Source: Anthoceros angustus (Eukaryota > Streptophyta > Anthocerotopsida > Anthocerotales > Anthocerotaceae). From it: a DNA stretch of 64,000 bases. The notes beneath the pieces are model-generated. The model saw only the letters and a program-made list of their open reading frames with translations, made no database searches and had not been told where the DNA came from. The stretch lies in assembly GCA_010909165.1 (NCBI GenBank), contig VJWM01000019.1, positions 992,001 through 1,056,000 of the forward strand, in the 5' to 3' direction. This document shows positions 55,560 through 64,000 of the stretch, in pieces (position 1 is the stretch's first letter; the number at the start of each line of letters is the position of its first letter). The position numbers and the translations under genes are program-made.

Positions 55560-56364
55560 CCTCCCCGCTCACGCAACGCGCGCCGAAAGAAGCCCAACTC
55601 CTCTCCTACTCCATCCCGATCCACCGCGCCGATTCTCCCGCAAGGAGCATCCAAATTTAGGCAAGCGCGCCCGCTGCAGGAAATTACACTTACAGCCGCA
55701 GCAAAAAACGGCGATCTCCACAGCAATCCAGAGAAGGCCCCAGGCTCACCAGCCGATGCATCAGGTGAGCTCTGGAGCCGCTGATTTTCAGTCCCCTTAG
55801 CGCAAAATGCAGAATCGTGATGCGGATTAGGGTTTGACTTGGGCTTTCAGCATTCGGTGACACCGGTAACGGGTAACCGGTAACCGGACGGGAGAAACGG
55901 AACATGGGAGGGAGAAGCCGGGTCCAAGTCTCGTTGTGAAGCTTCGCCGGACCGGTCTGCTGGCCGGGCGCGGGAGTCGGAGACTCTAGAGCAAAGGAGG
56001 CAGCAGGCCGCGGCCTTCACGACTGCGGCTGCCTCGTTCGGCGCGGAGCGTCGAAGTGTGAAGCGTGAAACGCGAAGCTGGAGCGGAGCGTGGAGCGTGG
56101 AGCTTGGAGCTTGGATCCACGATCTCCGCCCGGGTGAGGGCAGCGAGGTAGAGGGGCCTGAGCCGACCCGACCCGAGCCGGCTGCAGCTGCCGGATCGCA
56201 TGCTGAATCTGCCAGGCATTCCGGGGCAAGGGGGCGGTGCGATGGTGCCCTGGTGGATCCGGGTGGACGGGAATCCGTAGCGCAAGAGACGGGCTTGCGG
56301 GGACATTGCCGGAGGGGAGCAGGGTTCAGTGTGGAAGCCCGGGAGGTAGATCAGGGCAGCAGGG
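55560..56364. promoter_or_regulatory. Divergent promoter region, SLP and alpha adaptin
   Basis: About 800 GC-rich bases separate the two start codons. At 55861-55890 a run of AACCGG words (GTAACGGGTAACCGGTAACC) forms a small palindromic cluster that could bind a shared factor; this is inference. Near 56054-56110 short direct repeats (GGAGCGTGGAGC, GGAGCTTGGAGC) lie in the alpha adaptin leader. No TATA box was seen. Confidence 0.4.
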
Positions 56365-59300
56365 ATGGCGGTCTCAGGAATGAGAGGGCTCTCGGTGTTC
56401 ATCAGCGACGTGCGGAATTGTCAGAACAAGGAGCAAGAACGCCTGCGGGTGGACAAGGAGCTGGCCAACATCCGGACGCGCTTCAAAAACGAGCGAGTAC
56501 GTTATGTGCCGGGTTTGGGGTCGAAGTGTGGATTTTGCCAGCTTCGGCATCGGCATTTTTGGTTGCGGGTTTTTGGGAGGAAGGCTGAAGGATCTGGGTT
56601 TTGGGAGGACTGCGGCATCCTCCAATGTGTGTGCTGTCGTGTGGTGCTGCAGCTTTTCAACTTAGTCACGACAGCCCGTGTTTGCGTGTCAGCAGGGTTT
56701 AACGCCTTACGAGAAGAAGAAGTATGTGTGGAAGATGCTGTATATCTACATGCTCGGTTACGACGTTGACTTTGGGCACAGGGAGACTGTTGCCCTGATC
56801 TCAGCTCCTAAGTATGCAGAGAAGCAGGTCGCGACTGATCCTGGTTCTGCCTCTGCACTTTTCCGGGTGTGCCCCTGTGTTGCTTTGGTTTCCTGTTACT
56901 GATGCTCTATCTGAGGTTGTTGTGTGCTTCGGACCAGGTGGGTTATATTGTTACGTCTTGCTTGCTGAACGAGAACCATGATTTTTTGAGGCTTGTCATC
57001 AACACTGTCCGTAATGATATCATCGGCCGCAATGAAACTTTTCAGTGCCTGGCGTTGACCATGGTAATTCGTTTTTTCCTACCAATTCTCGTCAGCTATT
57101 CCTTGCAGCAATGTATGTCGTGCTCTCAGAACAGCTGTTGTTGTGCTGGATGATGATATGCCTGTCTGTCCCAAGCACTGGTGGTGATCATTGATAGGTC
57201 ATGGTTTCGAGATTTTCATACATTACGTCCTCCTGTCAACTGCAGGTTGGAAATGTCGGTGGCAAGGAGTTTTCTGAGTCATTGGCTCCTGATGTTCAAA
57301 AGCTTCTGGTGAGGAGCAGCAAGTACCTGCATTCAGCAGAAGTTTGGTTGCTGTGAATTCTGCAACCTGAACTTCATGGACCTTCTGTTACAGATCTCTA
57401 GCAGCTGTAGGCCCCTCGTCCGAAAAAAGGCAGCTCTTTGCCTGCTTCGGCTGTATCGAAAGAATCCGGATGTTGTGAATGTCGACGGCTGGTAAGTTGG
57501 ATTTATTAGGCTCCCGTACGGCTCTTATCAGTCCTTACTTGCAAGCATACTGGCAGGCATGTGTGCACATTATTGGAGACAGTTCAGTCATTCTTCCAAT
57601 TGTTTATGGTGAACAGGGCTGATCGCATGGCACAACTGCTGGACGAGAGGGACATCGGTGTACTCACTGCTGTCATGAGTTTACTTGTGTCACTGGTGGC
57701 AAGCAGTCCAGAGGTGTATGGAAACTGTGTTCCTAAATGTGTCAAGACCCTTGAGAGGTTAACAAGGAGCCAGGACATTCCCCAAGAATACACTTACTAT
57801 GGGATTCCATCTCCATGGCTACAGGTTTTCTACTACTCCATCTTTTCCTTGCGGCATGTGCGCCCTGGTGAACAAAAGGCAGTCCTTACCGCAGAATTTA
57901 TAAAATGCATCCAGTCTGGAGTCACCAAATTTCAAATCCTTCAGGATCAAATGTTCGATTAGTTGATCGATGATGAATATTATAGTCTGAAGGTAGAATG
58001 GCTGATCGTAAGGGCTGCAATTGTTTTCTTATTCTGTACCATTTGCATTTTACAGGTAAAGACAATGCGCGTACTGCAATACTTTCCAGCTGTGGAGGAT
58101 CCAACAATTAGGAGGGCTCTTTTTGAGGTACCAGGCAACATCTGAAAATCTGACTTCTCTACAGGCCTTGGGCATGTGTTCAATGGAAGATTGCTGGGCT
58201 GGGGTTATGCAGGTTCTTCAGCGGATAATGATGGGGACTGATGTTGTAAAGAACGTGAACAAAAACAATGCCTCCCATGCGGTTCTTTTTGAAGCTCTAG
58301 CTCTTGTAAGCAACAGTTTCCTATGATGTTTATGGTCTCTTCTGTATGTCTTGAGCTCCGCTTTGTCGTGGATCCACTATGACTCCTTTTATATATTCTG
58401 GTCAATCACCAGGACATGGTTTTGGGGGTCTGATGCCTCGTTTGCTGAAGTGCAGGTTATGCACCTGGATGCCGACAAGGACATGCTGTCGCAGTGTGTC
58501 ACGCTGCTTGGGAAGTTCATTGCCGTTCGGGAGCCAAACATCAGATACCTTGGATTGGTACATCACCCAACTCAGCTCCTTGATCTGTTCTGAAGCTATC
58601 ACCTCTAGCAGTTCACCCTTGGCTGGTGAGGGTGCGCAGCATATAATACAGTATTTGCCATGCAGGAAAACATGACAAGAATGCTGCTGGTGACAGATGT
58701 TCAAGATAGCATCAAGAGGCATCAAGCCCAAATTATCACGTCACTGAAGGATCCTGACATTAGGTACCAAACCAGATTCTGCACTATACCAAACCTTTTC
58801 ACACTAGAGATCTCTGTGATGGCTGGTTCTGATTTCCACTGGAATGGGAATCTTAAGTATACGGAGAAGATCACTGGATCTGCTATATGGGATGTGCGAT
58901 GTGAGCAATGCAAAGGATATTGTCGAGGAGCTCTTGGAGGTGATAATCATGCTTCTAGACACTCAGTCTGCAATGGGTATCTCACCTTGCGGGTCTTAAC
59001 CTGCCTTCTGCATGTTGACGCAGTATCTTACGACAGCAGACTTTGGGATCCGAGAAGAGCTGGCTCTTAAAGCTGCGATCTTAGCAGAGAAGTTTGCTCC
59101 AGATTTGTCCTGGTAAGCAGTTGATCAGTTACAGGTTTATCTTCTCTCATTCTAGCTCCTTTGATGTCTCCGTGTAGATGTCACTGCATGGTTCACCACT
59201 CTCCAGTCACGGCCACAGCAATGAGCTATGTATGTGATATGAACCCTTTTTCCCTGTCTGTGTTTTAGGTATGTGGATGTGATTCTTCAGCTCATAGAGA

Positions 59301-62300
59301 AAGCTGGAGATTTTGTGAGCGATGACATCTGGTACCGAGTTGTTCAGTTCGTGACCAATAATGAAGATCTTCAGGTACTTGTTAGCTCATCTCTATGGTG
59401 AATGCAAGCAGAAACCAAATTTCAGATCAGATTGGGTAGAGCACTTTGAGGATGCCCTCTCTTTGCGCCAATCTGTGGCTATGTTTTAATTGCCTCTTAG
59501 AGACAGGCAGTTATGTTTGCATTGCCATGTGCAGGCATATGCTGCTCAGAAAGCCAAGGAGTATCTTGATAAACCTGCCGTACATGAGACCATGGTTAAG
59601 GTGTGGACAAACAGATCATTTCTGTACCGTACATCTTGGTGGATATGTTGGGTTTTCTTCCTATTGTTATACATGGAAATCAATTTATCTGGGAGTCTTC
59701 ATGGAACAGGTAGCTGGGTATCTTCTAGGGGAGTACAGTCATTTGCTAGCCAGAAGACCTGGCTGCAGTCCGAAAGAGATTTTTGGGATTATCCATGACA
59801 AATTCCCCACAGTTTCGTATGTACATCTACTTATATTCTTGGCTAGCTTGAAGTGACTCATGTTCGTATTTCTGCATTCACTTGTCACATCATTATTACC
59901 AGGTTGGGTTTGGTATGTCGCTTATGCTCCTACGTTGTGGTGCAGAACATCCACAAAGGCTCTGCTTTTGTCAGCGTATGTGAAAATTCTGATGCACTCA
60001 CAGCCAGCAGATCCTGAGCTCAGAGACCTAGTCCTCTCTGTCTTCAGAAGGTCATAGCCAACTACTTTTGACGTTGATCCAGGGGCACGGCTAATGGGAT
60101 TTGTTGGTTTGAGCAGTACCTGCTTAATAGGCTTGCAAAACTTAAGGCTTATCGTGCTCCCAGGTATGAGAGCTTCATTGATGCTGAAGTGCAGCAGCGT
60201 GCTGTCGAATACTTTGCCCTTACACAGAAGGGAGCACCTATGGTGGACATCTTGGCAGAAATGCCAAAGTTCCCAGAACGTCAGGTACTATCTGATGTGT
60301 TGGACATCCTTCATGAAAGCCGATGCATCTGTTCCACCATGGAGAATTATAAAATTGGTGCGTTCCATTTGCAGTCTGCACTCATTCGGAGAGCTGAAGA
60401 CACTGAAAGTGATGCAGCTGAACTGAGTGCAACCAAACTGAGGTTACAACAACAGACGTCGAATGCTGTGGTCCTAGCAGACAAGGTTCCATCCAATGGC
60501 ACCTCTCATCACCTTCCAATAAATCGGCCAACAGTTGCTGCTCGAAGTGTTGTAAGTTACTGCTCCTGAAGTCTTGAGCTAGGGTAAAGGTACGATCAGT
60601 ATGGGGAGCTTTGCAAGGTGCAGCTATCTGGATGTATCTGAAGACTTTTTGAGATTGTTGTGTAAACAGATGCTTTTTTCTGTAGATGAAAGAACCTTTG
60701 CATTGTACTTCAAGATAAATGAGTCAGGACATTGAATTTCTCCTGGAATTTCGCTTCATGCATGTATCTTAACTCACAATGTGGCTGCAGGATCGACCTG
60801 GAATGCCTGACCAGGGTCGGCAGGTGCCATATTCTAATGGGACTTCGGTAACTGAATCTGGTTTCCCACCTCAGCCCGAGGCACCTGCCCGAGTTGTTGA
60901 CACAACTGCGGATCTTCTTGGAGATTTGCTTGCTCCTCTTGCCATTGAGGCTGCTCCTGGCTCCGTGGCGGCACCTTCAACTCCACCGAATGTTATTCTG
61001 TCACTGGAGGCACCTCCAGGACCTTCTGCTGTTAGCGGTGGTGGTGTGGGCGATCCATTAGCTCTAGCACTTTATGAGCAGAGTTCCACTGTGCAGGTGA
61101 AGCTTATTTCTTCTAAGGCAATATGTATGAGGTTGAACGTCTTCTCTAGTGCATTACACAGCACTGCATGTGTGCATGATGTTCTGGTACCTCCTAAGGG
61201 TGGCTTCAAATCTGAGTTACCTTTTGTCATTTCTAACCATGCAATTGTGTTGGCTTGTCGTGTCCTTCAATACAAGCAGCCTATAGGTAGTATCGCTGAA
61301 TGGTTCCGGGCTCTCACATTGAAAGACAGTGGCATATTGTACGAGGACCCCTACATCCAGGCAAGAACATTCTAGAAGTATATAGTGTGGACAGTGTAGC
61401 AGTTGTGTGTATCAGTTGCTTCTGAGTATTACGTTGATTTTTTTGAGTGGGATTTTGGGGATTGAGCCTGTGCGGGATCTGCAGATCGGTATCAAAGCAG
61501 AATGGCGAGGTCCTTTGGGTCGGCTTGTTTTGTTTCTCGGCAACAAGAGTACAGGGCCACTGCAAGCCGTCCGAGCTTTGTTTCTTCCTCCTCGACATCT
61601 TCGGGTTCAGCCATCGCCTCTTCCTGAGAGTATTCCTCCCAGGGCTCAGGTCCTTCACCTACACAGTGCAAACTGTTTTTTTCTGCCTGAATCTAGCATT
61701 CTCCTATATCACTTTCCATTTGGTTGCAACTGACGTGTTTAAAGTCTGTGATCACAGGTGCAGTGTCCGGTTGATGTTGCTTGCATAACTGCCAGCAGGG
61801 AGCTGCCTGTGTTCGACTTCTCATACACAACGTCAGCTATTCCTGTATGTTCCCTTCAGTTCAGCTTCTCTAAATGGCTCATGAGTGGAAAACATCCTGA
61901 CAAATACTCTTGGTACAGGTGAACCTGAAGTTAAGACTTCCTGTAGTCATCGCCAAATTTCTTCAGGCCTCTCCGATTTCACCAAATGACTTTGTTGTGC
62001 AATGGAAAGCTCTTGTTGGACCTCCCACAAAGCTGCAGGAAGTTGTAAGCATTAAGCGGTAGTTGGGTACCTGCACCATGTGCATCTCGTGTGTACATCA
62101 TGGTTCTGAATTCTCTTGTTGTAATGCAGGTTCGTGGAGTACGTCCAATTCCGCTCGTTGAAATGGCAGACCTATTTACAAGCATCCATATCGCTGTTGC
62201 CCCTGGGCTTGTGAGTACATCGATGTACATCAGGATTGCTTGTGTCATGGTATAGTAAGAAGTAACGAAGCAGCATGTCTCTAATGTAACATTTGAATGT

Positions 62301-62794
62301 GTGGCTGAACTGTTGCAGGACCCGAACCCAAATAACATTGTAGCAGCTGCAACTTTCTTCTCTGAGGCTGGAGGTGCCATCATGTCTCTGGTGAGTCCTA
62401 GATGAAAGCGTGACAAGGGCCTCCCTACTCACCTGCTGCTGTTAGCACTAACAAGAATTGTGCTCACAGATCCGGGTGGAAACCGATCCCGCTGACAGAA
62501 CCCAAGTGCGACTTACAGTGGCAACTCCAGATCCCGCTGTGACCTTCGAGTGAGTCTCGTATGAAGTACAAAGCACGTGCTATGCTTTGCTCTTGAGAAC
62601 AACTCTTTTCATAAGGGTTCTGTATGTTTTGCAGGCTGAAGGAATATATCAAGGACCAATTAGTGGATATCCCATCGGAAACGGCTGCATTTATCTCTGC
62701 ACCGCTGGCACCTCCCAGTGCCCCAGCCCCTGCTCCTACGCCGCAATCTTTGGGTTTCACAGGCCCTGCAGCTGCACTTGCCGGTTTACTGTAA
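56365..62794 (+). CDS. AP-2 complex subunit alpha (alpha adaptin), 27 exons
   Basis: This is the large subunit of the AP-2 clathrin adaptor at the plasma membrane; it binds cargo and PIP2 and recruits endocytic accessory proteins. Exons: 56365-56496, 56696-56827, 56938-57063, 57246-57308, 57394-57491, 57617-57824, 58056-58127, 58213-58305, 58456-58557, 58666-58763, 58858-58939, 59024-59112, 59269-59374, 59535-59600, 59710-59816, 59946-60050, 60164-60284, 60375-60551, 60791-61096, 61280-61360, 61485-61649, 61758-61844, 61919-62044, 62130-62210, 62319-62390, 62470-62549, 62635-62794. All phases agree; the product is 1044 residues, close to plant AP2A. The trunk starts [18 protein letters not shown] and contains [20 protein letters not shown]. 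The linker has a [14 protein letters not shown] clathrin-box-like segment. The ear ends in an Ala/Pro-rich tail and LAGLL. The intron after exon 20 has a GC donor. Confidence 0.96.
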
Positions 62795-64000
62795 CCCCTG
62801 TCTTGTGTCGCTCAGTCTGGTGCCTGGTGCTCAGCATCGCTAGCACGATGCTTATGATTTCACTCCGGAGGTTTATGCTTTATCTTGCAAGTGGTTATCA
62901 GGAATTGCATGACCCAGTGACATCTGATGATGACTTCTGGAACGGCCGTGTATGTTGTGCCACATGCCTGTCAAATGCCTAAGCTTCAGCCTCGTAAGGT
63001 GCATGAAACCTTTAACCATGGTTGCAGGAACTAGATCTCATTCTTGAGGGTACCTATAAGAAAATGCAAGCATGCCGCTGCCGATTTATTGTCTCAATTG
63101 TATTGGTACTTATGTTAGGTCTCTTGTTCCATTCCTTGTCACTAGAGTGCCCGTTGCGTATGGGATTGCCCGACTCTAGTGATTGTTCAAAGCACAGGGA
63201 GCCGGGAATTAGGGTTGTCATTTTTGTCAAGAAATTGAATCGCTAGTGCGGGGTTGCAGCCCAACACCTAATCAGTTACCTCATAATAAGGCGGGGCTTT
63301 TTGAAATTTTTGCCTCTAAGTAAGATTTTGTTACGTATTTAAATTATATTATAGGTTAACCGTGCCCCTACGGAGGAAGATTGGTAGCATTTGTCTGCCC
63401 GTGTGATGTGGATTAAGTATCCAACAGCCTTGCTACCACGCACTGACATAGCCGAGTTGGTCTGGCGCCAGTGTAGCATTCTGGTCCGAAATGGTTCGGG
63501 TTGGGATTCCGTTGTCAAGACTTCCTATCAGTCTTCTTCAGTCTTCACTCTGTCCATAGACTGTGCTGTCGAAGTGTACAGTTTGGCTATGGCAGAGGCA
63601 TCGCCCATCGCTCAGCTGAGTCTACCTCGTTCCTCCTCCCCCTCTGCTAGCTTGTTCCTACGTGGGCTCCAGGAATCAAACCCTCGCTCCTACCTGTGAT
63701 CATTTTCTTTCTCAATCCCTTTGCGAATGATCACAACCGGCTTTTTGTGTTGTGGATGCGCACATCAGTGCACCTGTTCTGCCCTGCCGAAACTGGAAAA
63801 CCGGTCGGATCTCGCGACCCTGCTGGATCGCCGCCATCAAGGTAGCATTGCGTCAGAATTCACAGATTCCGCCAGCCAGAGCGTGGAGGCCCTGCTGCGC
63901 ACAAGTTCAGGATGATACAACTCCCAGCATTGCGACGGTACACGCGCCTGGAGACGAAACTTGAGCTTCTTCCTGTGACACAAGTGGGGAAGAAGAAGAA
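62795..64000. other. 3' flank of alpha adaptin and a possible gene start
   Basis: Most of this stretch shows nothing recognisable. At the extreme right, after a possible acceptor at about 63910, a frame opens with MIQLPALRRYTRLETKLE and runs off the window with a Lys-rich end. It could be the first codons of a further gene on the plus strand but cannot be identified. Confidence 0.3.

Overview
The window is nuclear DNA of a land plant, most likely a non-seed plant (bryophyte, lycophyte or fern; I could not resolve it further). The evidence is plant-specific gene families (plant laccase, NYC1, NLA-type SPX-RING ligases, PTM, GEX1, a PLS-class PPR protein), multi-exon genes with short introns of roughly 70-200 bases, a 5S-rRNA-derived repeat, tRNA-headed SINE-like pieces and many PPR remnants. 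No bacterial, plastid or mitochondrial segment was recognised.

Layout. A GC-richer block (1-17.8 kb) holds a complete laccase (+, 8 exons), a chlorophyll b reductase NYC1 (-, 10 exons), a decayed PPR gene (-) and two NLA/BAH1-type SPX-RING ubiquitin ligases in tandem (-). An AT-rich block (17.8-25 kb) holds an intact GEX1/Brambleberry karyogamy gene (+, 8 exons). A mixed block (25-41.9 kb) holds a triplicated signal-peptide, Cys-rich (STIG1-like) gene with one intact and two broken copies, a PPR remnant, a PTM-like DDT/PHD regulator (-, 8 coding exons in my model) and a 1307-residue PPR gene (+) built from 117-residue super-repeats. A second AT-rich block (41.9-52.9 kb) opens with a 26-bp minisatellite. 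It carries a decayed copy of the PPR tail, two paralogous acidic small genes that flank the block, a thymidine kinase pseudogene, a PHD-finger remnant, a single-exon haspin-like kinase and several tandem repeats. The last GC-richer block (52.9-64 kb) holds a divergent pair: a mitochondrial stomatin-like protein (-, 9 exons) and the AP-2 alpha adaptin (+, 27 exons).

Gene models were built by hand. For laccase, NYC1, both NLA genes, GEX1, the Cys-rich gene, PTM, the stomatin-like gene and alpha adaptin, the exons keep one open frame with matching phases. Most introns are GT-AG; three appear to be GC-AG. No operon-like logic links the genes, but NYC1 (chlorophyll breakdown) and NLA (nutrient-responsive ubiquitination) are both nutrient/senescence genes. 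The most unusual content is in the AT-rich blocks: a gamete nuclear-fusion gene, a haspin-like kinase with a standard DFG motif, and a small paralogous pair whose upstream repeats have expanded at one copy only.
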